A DNA stretch of 52,173 nt, taken from NCBI GenBank assembly GCA_015852425.1, contig JAAAIG010000186.1, positions 1 to 52,173 of the forward strand. Direction: 5' to 3'. Position 1 is the first letter of the stretch. Each line of letters opens with the position of its first letter. The notes below the pieces were generated by a model, which was given only the letters and a program-made list of their open reading frames with translations, was not told where the DNA came from and made no database searches. The position numbers were made by a program, and so were the translations under genes. The stretch comes from Gryganskiella cystojenkinii. Taxonomy: Eukaryota > Mortierellomycota > Mortierellomycetes > Mortierellales > Mortierellaceae. Shown here piece by piece: positions 1-14,200 of the stretch.

Positions 1-876
1 TACGCGTAGGGTGCTCTTCCTCGCAACCATTGCACGACCCTGTCCATGGTCCAGTCTGCGGCGGCGATGCCCTCGTGCTGTTGGAGTGAATTGAGACTCA
101 TGGTGCTCACGTTGGCCTAAGGAGAAAGGGATCAGTGAGTTGGTTGGTCCCAAGGAGGTCAGGGGGAGAGGAGAGGAGAGGGAGAGGAAGGGAACAGAAC
201 AAAAAAAAAAGGATTTCCTCCAGCGTCCATCGTTGGGGTCATTTTGTAGAGAAGGGGTCATGCGGATCCTATTGCATCTCTGCCTGTAAAAGGAGGGGAT
301 GAAAGGGTGGCTATGTGTGTTGTGTGTATGCATATGTGTGTTAGTAATGGAATCATTGATTACCCTGAGATTAGCCAAGGAGTACAAGGTACCGTCCCGT
401 TCACTTGTGGGACTATTGGAGGTGACAGGTGGGTATGCCGTCGAAGAAGAACTAGAAAGAGGAGGCAAGGGTGGAGTGGGCCTGTTGAGACCCGAGGTGG
501 TGATTGGTGGTGGAGGTGGAGGGGGCGGTGATGCAGAGGATGAAGAGTTGGACAAGGGCGGGGAGAGTTGAGAAGTTGAAGCTGTCGTTGTTGTTGTTGT
601 TGTTGTGGTTGTTGTCGCCGAAGTAGGAGAAGGAGGTCTGATGGGCGAAGGAAGCGGATGGAGTTGGGTGTGGGATAACGAGGCTTGCGAGGGAGGGGTG
701 TTGATCACATTATGAAGGAGTTGACGAGGACGCGTCGAAGGGGGAGTGAATGAACTTGTTGTTGCTGCTGGTGATGATGATAAAGAGGGGAGTTGATGTT
801 GGAGAGGAGGGGATGTTGTTGCAGAGGGAGGCGAAGGTTGGAGTTGTTGTTGAATAGGTTGCTGTTGTATGCTCAT
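1..876 (-). CDS. Partial gene: proline/threonine/serine-rich N-terminus, possible SAM domain, runs off the left edge
   Basis: The coding sequence starts at ATG 876-874 and reads left. Exon 1 (876-364) codes for a low-complexity region rich in Gln, Pro, Ser and Thr. It includes a Thr run encoded by an ACA repeat and a Pro run. A probable intron (363-117, donor GTAATC, acceptor CCTTAG) joins in phase 0 to exon 2 (116-1). Exon 2 contains WTMDRVVQWLRGR, which resembles the first helix of a SAM domain. The exon 1 frame also stays open to the window edge without splicing, so the intron is inferred from splice signals and the better protein in exon 2. The function is unknown. A scaffold or kinase-pathway protein with a SAM domain would fit, but the domain is cut off by the window edge. 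Confidence 0.5.
   Translation of the reverse strand, partial: MSIQQQPIQQQLQPSPPSATTSPPLQHQLPSLSSSPAATTSSFTPPSTRPRQLLHNVINTPPSQASLSHTQLHPLPSPIRPPSPTSATTTTTTTTTTTASTSQLSPPLSNSSSSASPPPPPPPPITTSGLNRPTPPLPPLSSSSSTAYPPVTSNSPTSERDGTLYSLANLRVINDSITNTHMHTHNTHSHPFIPSFYRQRCNRIRMTPSLQNDPNDGRWRKSFFFCSVPFLSLSSPLPLTSLGPTNSLIPFSLGQREHHESQFTPTARGHRRRRLDHGQGRAMVARKSTLRV
583..607. repeat. Trinucleotide repeat (TTG/CAA)n inside a coding exon
   Basis: A TTG-type repeat with a few interruptions lies in exon 1 of the leftmost gene. On the minus strand it is read as ACA codons and codes for a poly-threonine run. Copy number may vary between strains. Confidence 0.8.
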
Positions 877-2278
877 ATTGTTTGCGAAGGTATTATGATA
901 TATGTGGATGAATGGACGATTAGATGATGAAGGAGAAGAGTGAATTTAATTCAAATTGTCATTTTTTCTTTTCTGGTCGAAAAACAATAAACAATAAGGG
1001 AATGGATGGAGAGGATGGAATGGATGGAAATGGATGATGGAGAGACAAACAAAGGAAAGGGGCATATGAACAACTGGACTGTTTTTTATTTTTTTTTCTG
1101 AAAGAGCCAGGTGAAAAGGGGGGAGACCAAAAAAGCACCAAAAGGAAAGGCGAGGTCGCGTGAGGTACGTACTGGATGCATGGGTTTCGTGCGTGTCCTT
1201 TTGGACTGCTGTGCCACAGCAGACAAAAGCGCGGCAGACGAAAAGACAAAGAAAAAGAATCCAATCCATCAGCTCAATCTTTAATTTGTAATCTCTCCTT
1301 TCTCTCAGTACAATCAATTCATTCACTCTCTCTCGTTCACACCTACACACATACACATATACACACATATCTTTCTCTGTCGGTCTGTCTGTCATCCTCT
1401 CGTCCTTTGATAACAAACACTCAATTCTGAATGGAGGTAGCACACTCAGATTTATCAATCGTCCAATCTACTGGATCACATGCAATTACTCGGATACATG
1501 TCCAATTGAAACATCATCCACACACACACACATACACACGCACACACACACGCACACACACACACACACGCACTATACGTATGCTGACAACCAACAAACA
1601 AAAGAACCCGATTCCATTCAACTTCAGGTTGCCTTGTACCTCTTTCTGAATGCATAATAACCCGCCAAAAACCAAAAAATATCCTCTCCCCCCCCCCCTG
1701 GACTCGTTCTTCTCCACAGTGTCAACAACAACAATAACAAAGAGGAGAGGACCATGCCCAGCAAAAAGAACAGACACACCCCTGTTTATCACAAGCACTG
1801 ATCCGACAGAATAGGAACTCACTCTTTCTTGATCGTTCTCTTTGTCTATTACCTATCTAAAGTCATAGCATCGGCCGGGTTCCTCCTTCTCCCTCTTTGT
1901 TTTTTTGTTTTTTTTGTTACTTTTTTATTCCGTGACAAAAGAAGGGACAAAAGAGAAGAATAGAAAGAGTGTCAGCAAACAAAACTGCATCAACGTCAAC
2001 AACAACAACCAAAAAAAGAAGACACACGACCCCCGAAAGAAAAAGCTCTTTGACGACACCCGCCTTTGCGGCAACTGAATGACAATCTCTTTTCACTCCT
2101 CCGCATTCCTTCTTTTCATCTGATCCCTATTCATCCTCTCCACCCTCTTTTTTCTGCTCTGATTGCATCATCGCTTCCTTCTGCGGCCCGCTTCAAATCT
2201 TCTTTATCTCTATTCTGTGCTTCTTTTGAAAACACAAGGCGACAATCTCCCATTTATCAACCCTTCGCGACCCTCGAC
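877..2278. other. Divergent intergenic region, 1.4 kb, no gene seen
   Basis: This stretch separates two divergent start codons (876 on minus, 2279 on plus), so it must hold both promoters and 5' UTRs. It contains short pyrimidine tracts, a CA dinucleotide repeat near 1519-1571, a C homopolymer near 1689-1699 and T tracts near 1080-1100 and 1905-1927. Short open frames in it are low-complexity reads of these tracts. No TATA box stood out. Confidence 0.6.
1519..1571. repeat. CA/TG dinucleotide microsatellite
   Basis: An imperfect (CA)n run with occasional TA and CG steps. It can form alternating purine-pyrimidine DNA and lies inside the divergent intergenic region. Confidence 0.9.
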
Positions 2279-5200
2279 ATGAACCTCAGCAATAACTACG
2301 ACAACGACGACAATAACCACAACAACGCGTCGTCTCTGGACAGCTCGACTCGGCCTGGCAGAAATGAAAGCAATGGCAATGGAAACGGCGACGTTTTTCC
2401 CTCCAACGGTCTCGTCAAGGCTGCACTCGCACCTGCTCTCCCTCATCTCGAAGTAGCTTCATCACAACAACCGCAATTGCAGCCATCACAGCCAGAAGAC
2501 CAGAGAAACACTACTCTCTCTGTAAAGTCAAATCTCAGGTCCTCAACCGCCATGCCCTCTATGCACGCAACAGCAATTCATACATCCTCCGTGCCCACTA
2601 CCGCTACCACCTCCACAAGTCATACCGGAGTCAATGGAGGACATGCGTCCCATTCCCATAGTCCTTCTTCCAGTTCTCTGCACAGCAATTCCCTTCCCAA
2701 CACGACCACACCACTCTTCCAACTCGTCAACTTTCCCAGTCGTCTCGTGCTGGAGAATGTCTATCTCAATGGTCTGCACTCCCTCCGTCGATTCGGGATC
2801 AAGAACACGTCCCCGACCGATATTGTGGTCAAGATGCGATCCAGCCTTGGTGCCCAAATCTCTTTTCAGCTCACAAACGAGAACCTACCCTATGATTCTG
2901 CTGGTACGTATTTTTTATTCTACTCTCTTAACTTTCTCTCGCTCTCTCTCTCTCTCTTCTGCGGGAAAAAAAGAGATGCGCACAAAAATAGGAAACAGTA
3001 GGACCCCAAAGGAGAGAAGAAGGACTGCATCTGTGCAGTTGAGGAAGAAAGGACCAACCAGGATGGTCGTTTTATTTGACCAGATCAGGATTCGGATAAA
3101 CAGGGATGCCCTGGAAACCAACCCTCGACAAGAACGATTAGTTCAAGGATCCATGACTACCCACCGTTTCTCTCTTTTTTTTTGACGCCGGTCGCTGCTT
3201 GTATTCTTGTCGCGTGGCTCCTTCTTCATGTACTCCTCTTTTGCTCCATCCTTTCTTTCTTCACGCCTTCGCGTGCTCTGTATTTTTTTCTTCCTTTTGC
3301 TACGATGATGGGCAGCTGATGAGTTGATTTTGTCAAAGCTCTCTTTTTTTTGTTTGTTCATTCCATACCTCTCTCTCTGTCTCTCTGTTTATCACAACTG
3401 GTCTCCGCTTGTCCTTCTGGACATCCAACCCTGCCACTGTTCCTCTTTAACTCGCATTATCCCACACTTGATTGGCTCTTTCTGGGATCGAAAACAAAAC
3501 AACCAAAAAAAAAATACATACCCATTGGATAAAGGACCTGGATGCATCTTTGCTGCTTTCGCCCTCGGCATCTCCTTTTCGGACGTTTTTTCTTCGTTTC
3601 TCATGTGTTAATTCTATGTCTTTATATCTTATATCATAGATGCCACTGGGAGTTCATTACCGACAATATCAACCAATACCGCTGCGGCTGCAGAAGCAGG
3701 ATCATTAACAGCCTCGGGACACCAATTCAATCAGCTCTTTAATCATGTCAACCTGATTGACGAGGTCACTGTCGCTGCTGGAGAGACGGAATATGTCATC
3801 CTGGGCTTTCTTCCAGATCATCGAGGCAAAAACAGGCGTGGAAAGTGGGACTCGACCTCTGCAGGCATGGATGTCACCAATGCCAACTCTGGAAACGGTA
3901 GTGCTCAAGGCGATGGTGTTCAGATCTATGACGACAGTCGTCATCGGGATTTCTCTGCCAACGGACTCGCCAACGGATCCAATCTCGAGAGCGAGGACTT
4001 CGATCCGAACGATCAACACTCTGACAATTTTGATTCCTTCGAGGTTAACGGCCTCGTCTTCTTTTTTGCATACAAGGCCACATCAAGTTTGAGGATATTG
4101 ACAAGCAACACTACAGCTGATTCTTTTATCGCCGATTCTCCTGTGAATCTCACAGAGGTTGCTTTTACAACCTCACCACCATCCGCCCATACCATATCAA
4201 ATGATCCTACAATGTCTTCCTCTGTATTACCTCCGTCCCTGATTTCAACGCATGATGTCGGCAGTGTCTCAGTACCTCCATCCACAGAGTCCTCGATGAG
4301 CGGGATGTCATTAACACCGAGTGTTACGCCGCACAAGGCTGACTACCAACATTCAGTCAAGTTTCGATCGACTGTCTGCAAATCTGTCCTCTACTCCAAC
4401 ATTGGCGAGACTGGCATCAACTTTGAGGATTGTGTCGCAAATCAAGAGTACGTTAAGGATTTCACGATCTGGAACAGGAGCGAGATTCCTTTGTACTGGC
4501 AACTCACCGCTGTCGATGTTGGCAATGCCTCCAAGGAAAGCTGGCTCAAATTTATGGATTACGAGGACTCTTTTGGAGAGGACGTCGAGGAATCCACAGA
4601 GCGGTCTGATGATCAAGGCCAGACCCCTTCTTCTAGACCCATTCGTGCGAAACCAATTCCAAGTTATGGCTACCGGCGGATACGAGTCATTTTCCGACCC
4701 AAGGAGAATGGCGATTTCCTCTTTGATTTGCTCTTGGAGAACCTGAATGACGCTGCCAATATCGAGGAAGCCTCTATCCATGCCGCTGTCCGTGCTGTTT
4801 CTCGTGGTGAAGATACCCTCACCATTTCGACAGGAAACACAATGGACTTTGGCGATTGTTGTGCGGGCATGTGGACGCGATTGCCCATGACCTTCAGCAA
4901 CACTGGCACAGTACCGACAGAGATCCACCTCAAAGTCGACGGAGCAGAGGTCGTCTTTGACATCCAAACAGACCCTGGAGCTGTCCTCTCAGAAGCTGAC
5001 AATGCCGAGGATGACAAGTTTCTCCGGGATCCAGATATATCCCCGGGCTGGTACGAAAGTTCACGCCGATCCGACGTCAACACTGAGAGCCTGTTGGATC
5101 AGGGTGTTGCTGGTGCAGCCTCGGCTCGGAATCGATTGCGCGAATGGGTCGAGGACGGCCCACAGTCCCCTGGAGGCCAAGGCTTTAACTCGTCAGCACC

Positions 5201-8200
5201 CAGTCTGAGCGATTCTGCGAGTACAAAAGCTGATCGGCTGGCTCGCGATCAAGGTGCCACAAACGACTCTGGTCCATCCTCTCCTGTGACGTCCGAGGGA
5301 TTTTTCCCCGAGAACATCCAACAGATCAATTCGAACGTTGAGAAATACCTGGCTGGACAAGAACTTACGCGGCCAGGCAAAGATGGCGCAGAGGATGACC
5401 TCGAGTCGGAGAATGACAATACGAGTCAACAGGATTCCACGACTGTCAGTATCGCTCTCAGCCACAAGAAGCGGCCGAGTTTAAGATCAATCTCGTTTTC
5501 GGGAGCCCAGCGGGAAAAGGAACTAGCGCAGGCACAACTCCATGCACCCCAATCCCCTGTACGCGGCAACCAGTCCACGACTAGGATCGAGGAACTCTTT
5601 GTCAAACCAGGCAAGGAACGCACCGTCATTGTCTCGTACCGACCCACCAGGGATTCATCGATCGAGGATTTTCAGGCTGGCAAATTGCTCAAGAAATCGT
5701 TTCGGATCATTGTCTCTTATGCGCCTTGGACTGGCTTGGCCTCGACTGTTTCTTTTTCAGAGAACCCACAGAAGGAGCGCAAGATTATCCAGTGCAAATC
5801 CCGAGCCTGTACCTCATTCGTTACTTTTGAGCCGAAGTCGCTGGATTTCGGTGACACGGATGTAGGCGCACTCAAGTCCCTGCCGATCAAGCTAATGAAC
5901 CTGTCGGAGCTTCCTGCGACAGTTCGATTGGACTTTCAGAGTAAAGTGTTAAACTGCTCACCCTCTGGCGCGATCACGATTCCACCAAAGTCAGGAACAG
6001 AACTGAAACTAGACATTTACCCTCGCAAAGTCAATCCCGATTATCGCAAACAGTTGACGCTCTACAACTTGACCAACAGAGCCAACGATCAGATCATTGA
6101 GGTTCGGTCGACTAATATTGACAAGAACCGGGTCACGTTCCATTCGCTCTTCTACAGAGTTCTCTACCCAGGCGGATCAAACTTCTTGGACTTTGGGAAC
6201 GTTGTCGTTGGCGGCATTAGTCTCAGAACATTGACAATCTCCAACTTTACAAGAAAGTGGCTCACGTTGGAGGTGACGACGAGTCTTGTGGGCGAACTCA
6301 AGGTCTATGAGCGAGCTCGCGAGCATCAAAACTACCTAAACGTGGATCAGGTCAGCGGATTGCTATCCAACGGCAAGGAGTCTTCATGGAGTGCCACCAA
6401 TACCGCCTCTGTCTTGGGTGATCAGGCTCCTGTGGCCAGTCGGGGTTGTAAGTAACACTTCGAAAACAGACTTGACTATGAAGGCATGCACTTAGTTCAC
6501 GTTATCTCAAATGCATATACTTATCCTTTCTTTTTGTCTTTTTTTTATCGACTACTAGCCTCGCCAACGTTGGGAGAGTCTGCTTCATACTCGGTTGGTG
6601 GCGACAATACAAAGTCCAGTCTGCTCAAGAGACGACAGGAACATCGCGACCACTCCAGTGCGACCTCTGAATCAGCTACACCCCATGTCCTCGGCGGAGC
6701 ACTTGCCTCGTCCTTGGCTTTGCGAGCAAAGGCTATTCTGTTCCATGGAGATGTTTCACAGACAGTAGGCAGCACCCCTGCGAAATTTTTGGATCTCGCC
6801 ACGAATAAGCCCCGCGAGTCTAAAAAGGTCATTCGACGCATTCCAACCATGAAGGAGCTTTTGGAATCCACCACAAACACCATGACTACGAAATCCACGA
6901 CTACAGACCGAACCGTCAAAGGAAACATATCTGGGAACCAAGAGTTGACTCGGTCCCCAAGATCTCTGGCTGCCGGTCAGCAAAGTTCAGGGGTCACCAT
7001 TGTGGAATCTGGACCCAAACGACAAGACTCCTCTGCAAATTCAGACCGTCCCACGCCTCGCCAGCAGGATCAAAAGACAAATTTGAGCGATCCCAGTAAT
7101 CAGGCACCTGTAGACAGCCAGAAAGCGGAGCATCCTTTCTTGAGTGAACGGTCCTTGGATAGCCTTCTTGCGGCGATGGACGGTAGTCGTTCCGCTGCCA
7201 GCTCGATGCTGTTCTACAAGGCCTCGGATGAAGAGAACCATGTCAAGGCAAAGATGAAACTGGTTCGGGAATTGCAGAATGCGATCACTAGTGGTGAACT
7301 ATCCCCGATTTCCATGGTGAGCGTACCACCCGAGACTGAGCATCAACTCGTGGTTCTCTTTACCCCCTCCTCGACCTTCAGGGATCACATCAAGGGCATT
7401 CCCAAGAAACAGGATGCAAGACTTTTCCTTCGTTTGGTAGACTTTGATCAAGAGACGGTGGCAAACAACCCTCAGTTCCGCGCGCTCCTCGATGGTGACC
7501 TCAGTCAGATCCCGTTGCGTGAGATCATGGTTCGATCGTCTCTTGTGAGGAGCATCATGGAACTGGGCCAGAGCAACATCAACTTTGGCACGATGGACAA
7601 GGGCGAGAAACGGACAAAAACGATTGTGATCCAGAACCGGAGCAAGGAGCCGCTGTTATACCATATTCGGAAATCGGGGTCCATCGCCTCGGGCGATATT
7701 GTTCTCGGTGCGGGCAAGAGCGGTGTTGTTCGAGGCTACAGCAAGAAGGAGGTCGACTTTATTTTTGAGCCTTCCCTTGCGGGTGTCTACCATGAGAAGC
7801 TCGCGATCGAGAACATTCAAGACCACGACAGCAGTCGGACGCTCAGCATTAAAGCCAACATTCGGAAACCAAAACACTTCTCCATCGATACTCAAGAAGT
7901 GGATTTCGGGATCTGCAGCGTTGGCAAAAAGTCGGTCTCAAGACGGATCACAGTCACCAACTCGACGAAGCAGATTCGTACATTCGAGGTCCGTGTAGAC
8001 CCGCACGAGATGATGCCGTTGTCAACGGAAAGTCACTATGGTGGTCAGATTGAGTTTACTCTGGAGGACGACCCTGCGGGCCAGGCCGTTGTCACAAAGG
8101 AGATGGAGGATGAGATCGAGATTCTGGAACAGAAACTAAAGATTGCAAAGAGGAAGGGCCGTGAGGACAAGGTGCTGAAGGTGACGGCTCGACTCGTTTT

Positions 8201-11200
8201 ACTGAGAAAGGGAGGAGTCGAAGACAAGGTAGACTTGTCTACACCAGGTAAATTAATACCAACGCTTTGAGTAATATTGCAATTGGACTACAATAATGAC
8301 CCGCGAGCTGACACACGCCATGTTTTTTTGGTCATTTATATATATATAGACGCGGAAGATGCGACCCCGACTCAAGAAAAGATTTTGGATCTCTCAAAGA
8401 GTGACCCGTCAGCATCAGGTGGTGCTGAAGGCTCAGCTAAGGGAACAGGAGTCAATAGCCCAGCAACATCTACACCCGCAACGACACCTACGATCAAGGA
8501 CTTGCCAAAGTTTAAGCGAACAGATCACTCGATCGTTTTTACACTTGAGGGAGGCAAGACAAAGTCGGTGACGGCCTACTTCACAGCCCTTCGGGACCAA
8601 TCACCTCTTGTGAACGGCATTGCAGAGAAGGAACGCCTGCGTCTCCAGGGAAAGATCTATGTTCACGAGCATAAGAACAGGGACATCTGTCGAGATGTTG
8701 CCTTCTTTGCCACTGTCGAGTGCAAGGCTCAGCTTGTTGCAACGCCCTCTGGCCAGTGCCCCGAGCTATCGGCACTCTCGCCCGTCTCGGCCGAGAGCGA
8801 CGAGAAAAAGTCACTTAAGATCGGCACCACATCAGAGAAACCAGTCAAGGTCAAGAAGAACAAGGACAAGGCTCTAAAGCAGGCGGCCAAGACGGACGAG
8901 CCTCTAAAAGAGATTGTCCCGCTTCCTGAGTATTTGGTCCTCTCTCCACCAGATCTGGATGGTGGCAAGATCGAGCAAGGGCAGAAGGGTAACTTTTACT
9001 TCAAGCTTTCGAATACGTCCGAGCTTGCTGCACAGCCTTTCAAAATTGAACTTCATCGCGACAGCATCGGCTCATCACGGTTCCTCATGGATGAGATCGC
9101 TCTGGAAGGCACGTTGGAGCCGAAGGAAGTCCGAAGGATAACCTTTGGGTACTCGACTCTGGACTTAGGTCGTCTGCGTGATTCGCTCACGGTATTGAAC
9201 CCTATCACCAAAACGACGTTCGAGTTCAAGTTTACGTGCTTCTCGCATCGACCTCAATACCTGGCGTTCCCATCTCTGGACGATTCGCTGAAGCTAGATC
9301 TTGGTCACTGTTATGTTGACACCGGTCGCAAGTACTCGCAAGTCACACCGTTGTTGGTCGAGAATATCACCGATGACGACGTGTACATAGCGTGTGCATC
9401 GAACCTCTCACAGCAGGTCGGTATCTATTTGGACGAACGAGCCGAGAAGGGCCAAGTGACGAGGGCTTTTCTAAAGAAGAAGAGTATGCTCACGGTCTGG
9501 GTCGCCGTCCAGCCTAATTTATTGGGTGGTATTTCCAACAGACGGACAGGGGCCAATGCCAATGGTGCTGGAGGTGATCGTGATAGTGAATGCCGTACAC
9601 TGATGGGAGGTATCAAGTTTACAGTTTCTCTGCCTGAGGACCAGCTTGTTTCCATGGATTCAAAACTCGAGGATGGTGCTGACGCTGTGGAAGACTCACT
9701 TACTCAGGTCACCTCCCAGACCGTCAAGTTCACATCAATCATCGGTCGGTCGATTCTCTCGGTATCTGATACGATTTTAAATCTCGGTTGGACACCAGAG
9801 CCGGGCAAACCGGTGTATGGATCGTTTACCCTTCAAAACATGTCAAGTCGATTACCCCTGGAGTTCTATGTGGAGTCCAAATCTGGAAACATCATTTTGG
9901 ACCGCACAGGAGGTGTCCTGGATGGCTGGGAAGTCGATACGGTCACGCGTCACGATGGCCACCTCGACAAGGTACGACGGAGCCTGGATGAAGACCGGGA
10001 CGCTGCTGACCATGATAGCATGGACAGTGTGCTGATGGACCGGTCAAGAATGTGGATCAGTTTCCGAGTCACGTCTTCGACCCCCGGTCTCTTCACAGAC
10101 TCGATCCTTGTCACAAACGAGAACAACTGTTCACAGCAGATCGAGATCAAGGTCCGACTCTTTATCGAACCCAAGGTGCTGGTGACCAACATGCATGGGC
10201 CGGGATACGCCTGTCCTCTGACATTGGATCTTTTGGAAGAGTTTCAAGAGAGCAAACCAGGAGCGCCGCGCGAGGGACTCTGTCTGCCTAGTTTAACCTG
10301 GAAGAACATTTATGTGAACGTACACGAGGCCCGGGACGACAGTAGTGGAGATTTCCGGCCCTACGTCGGTTTGCAAGCCCTTCATGGAGAAACCGAGGCT
10401 CGTGTAGAGGAACGTTGGATCGAGTTTTTGAATGACAGCGAGGAAGTCATGGAGTTGGTGCCGCTGTCCGACATTAGTGTGGACACATTGTGGGAGCAGA
10501 CGTCACCAACTCCTGATGACTCTGTTATACTCTCGGACGAAGGTCTGCTATTAGTCGATGGTTTTCATTACTGTGGACCTATAGCTCGTGTCAGCACGGG
10601 CCAAAAGATTCAATTGCTTGTGGCTTGCCCTGCGCCTGTCATGCCTTCGAGCGATATTGCTAGTCTCCAGTCTGGCAAGAGCGTATCTGTTACCGGTAAT
10701 CTGATGGTGATGGACCGTTTGAAGAAACAGGTGGTCAAGGTCCTCTGTTTGACTTCTACGTTTGGAGCCTCCTATGATGAGGTGGTCCCTCTGTCAAGCG
10801 ATGTCGGCAAGATTGGACATTACAACTCTTGGAATCCAGTGGCGGTCACTTTTGAAGTCAAGAACACGAGCGATATCCCACTTCACTATGAGATTGTTCT
10901 CCAGGATTGCATGGATCTCGTCTTTTCTCCAGAGCAGCAGTCGACCTCGGAACAGGAATTGCAGGAATCAGCGGCTGTCTCTTGCACCAAGAGGGCTCTG
11001 CCTTCCAACATGGTGGACAAGATCGAGGTGATGTTAAACCCAAGGAGGATCGAAAACTATGAGATCGGACGTAGGACCTTCCCCATCCGTATTCGCAATC
11101 TCTACAACCCAGAGAACGAGTCTGTAGTCAACGTGAATGCCGTCCTTACCGAGTTTGAACTTGGTTTTGACCGTCTTCAGGATGGAAAGTTAGTGTTACC

Positions 11201-14200
11201 TCCTTTAACGCACCCGCTGCCAGCATCAGCTCTACCCTGCGATGCCTGGTTCTCGATCACCAACAAGTCCTTGGAGGACATCCGATTCGAGATTGGAGCC
11301 CATTTGTCACCCGATGTCGTCGACTATGTCCATCTTGACGTTCTTTCAAGATTCTCAAACTCGCCTCTTCGGGGTACGATCTCGCTCAGTCCCCGTGGCT
11401 CGATTGAGGTCCGCGTCCGTGCTTTCCCCAAGGAAGGGTCGAGACTCCCAAGCGATACCTCTGCTCTGTGTACTCCTGAAGGCTTAACGTTTGGAAACCT
11501 GTGGTTGGCAACGAAGTCGACCGCCGAGAACGAGGCTGTGACCAAGCGGTTTGCAGAGGACATTCCTATCCGTGGTACGCTCGTGGAAGGCTCAATGTTC
11601 TCACTATCGACCCAAAGGATTGTTTTCAGAAGTCTGTTGGAGACCTCTGATTATGAGGGTGAGAGCGACGATGAACTGTCTGCGCCTGACTCTTCGCGGT
11701 ACGCCTCATCCAAGGATCCATCCGACGACGGAGAGTCCGATATTCAACAAGCCTCGATCGTTATCTCGAATCTTTCTACAAGTTTCCCGCTCGAGTTCCA
11801 GATGACTCTGGAGGGACCCATGGAGTACCCAGCTGGAGAGATCATCAAAGTGACACCGCTGGACGCAAATAACTGCGGGATAGTGGAGGCTGGTCAACAG
11901 CTCAAGCTCGTCGTGGAGCTTGTCGATCCTCGATTGGTCATTTCGGAGGATATCAAGCTTTACATTCGCAATCTGAACTCGAACGTTGGACAGCAGCAGC
12001 GGGTCTTGATCAGTATCGTCTCTGATAACAGGGAGCATCGAAAGCCCAAACAGAAACAGATCTTGGAGGACGAGCGCAAGGACCCTCACCACCACCAGAA
12101 CAAACTCCAGGAGGAACCTGTGGCGCCCACAGTGACTGGCGGTGGACCGACTCTTTTAAGCCAACCAGAATCTGCAGTGGAGGTGGATCGCAATGAGATG
12201 CAGCCGATTATTTCCTTGCGTGGATGCAAAAGAATCGACAATGGCGATGCGTCCGGGGGTCGATTCGAGCTGGATCTCGGTCAACAGGATATGGGACCTG
12301 CGAATGTGTTGCGCAAGCTGGTTCTGGAAAATCCTGGATACGATCGGATCTCTTACCGAATCAAAACCATCTCATCCTTGGATAAGAACTGGATCAAGAT
12401 CAGTCGATTGGACGGAACATTAGAGCCACCGACAGATGAGCAAATGTCCTCGGGATCGTCTTCGGTCCATACCATCACGTTGAGCTTCTCGACCAATGTC
12501 CGGAACGTGTTTTCGACCTATCTCTTGATCGAGAATGTGGACAACCCTGCTGACACGAAAACGATCCGGATCACGATGGAGGTTGTTGCACGTCAGAACC
12601 TCAGACGTGCGGCCAGAGGCAACGAGCCAAACAACCGAGTCTTTGATGTCTATGTGAACGGGATCGACTCCAAGAACTCTTCTTCGATCGATATGAAGAA
12701 CTTGTACTATGGGTCCGAGTACACGGCCAGGAGCATGGTCGTGTACAACAGAGAGTCTGTACCCATGGAGTTTACGGTAAACTGACCTCATTCTCGAGCT
12801 CCTGTCTTCATGTACAACACAGTGGTGATAACTATTTCTGACTTTTTTTTTATTACTTTTCTTTACATTGTCTTTTAGTTCAAATCCAATTTGTCTCCTT
12901 CCGACTCGACAGAAATCTTGTTTTCGACTTCACGTACGTCAGCCAAGCTGTTCAAGACCTTGACTGTGCCTTCAGAGAACCATGTCCGAGTCTACATTCG
13001 ATTCTTCCCGCGTCCCTCTGCCCCGATCCAGGCTGCGTTGGAGAATGGTGAATACCGAGATCCAGACGAGATGGAGCTCAAGACGGTCGAGATTTATATC
13101 AACTGTCGACTGGTCAAGGACTATCAACAGGTCGTTTTGCTGAAGGCTGAGTGCTATTTACCCGCCATCCGCGTTAAATGGAATGACTCTGTCTCTTTTG
13201 TTGGTAAGTGATCAATGATACGATGATGTAGATGGAAAGAACACTGTTGAAGCCTGTTGCCAACTTTTTTTCTTGTCATATTTATGGATTTTAGGTCGTC
13301 TATCTCGCGAGTCAGCAACAAACGCAGGAGAGACTGCGGATGAATGGAAGATTTCGTTTCAGGAGGACTATCGGATCCTGGGCATCTCCAATTTGCTCGA
13401 TATTCCTTTGGATTATGAGATTGTCAACGATACCATGTACTTTAATCTCGAGTACCCTGAGCCGGAAAAGATTGTAGATGGCAAGGATACGCACGAGGTT
13501 CGAGTCGTTCCTAACGTCAAAGCCCTTCTCCGCAACGCCGACAATTTTAGAAGGGTAAGTATTCCATTCTCCAGCTTCTGTCGTGGATATTGTATAGTTC
13601 GAGTAATGGCAAGACAAATGAACTAACCTGTCATTGATATTCTCGAACGGCTTTAAAAACCCAACAGGAAAAGTACGTGCAGGAAAACATTACGATCTAC
13701 AACAGGAATCGACCCTTGGAGAACTATTGGATTCCTGTGCGCCTGAGTTTTGGAAATGTCTCCAACTTCCAGCTGTCATCGGGTTACAAGAGCTCTTATG
13801 CGTTCGGAATGATTGAGCAGCACGTGGTCAACTTTTTGAGCGACTTCAACTCGAATGCTGTGTTGGTGACGATGATGGGCAGCAGCGGATGTTCCGGTGG
13901 AATCGCGGGTGTAGGCATGGCTGTGACCAATTCGAGCTCATCTGCTTCCTCGACAACGTCTTCTTACTACTCTGCTGCAGGAAGTCAGGGCTACAGCAGC
14001 TTGAACTTTTCTTCGACACCGTCTTCGACTTTCTTCTCGCCAGATCCTTACCATCACTATCAACACCAGCAACGACCACAGTACTCGAGAGGACCTAGTC
14101 CCTTGAGCATGAACAACTCTGGATCAGGATCGCCCACCTTCAATCAACCAGCGTCAAGCGGATTAGGTCTGACCTGCACCACTTCCGGCAGCGGCACTGG

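Noticed and set aside
299..571. Plus-strand frame with a poly-Gly run
   Set aside because: It is the antisense reading of the proline/serine-coding exon of the minus-strand gene; the Gly run is the complement of the Pro codons.
946..1458. Minus-strand 170-aa frame in the intergenic region
   Set aside because: It is built from pyrimidine tracts and CA/TG repeats, with Cys/Phe/Leu-rich low-complexity protein and no conserved pattern.
2066..2278. N-terminal extension of the giant protein from 2066
   Set aside because: It starts with TTG, not ATG, and reads as hydrophobic pyrimidine-tract sequence typical of a 5' UTR. The ATG at 2279 is the first in frame.
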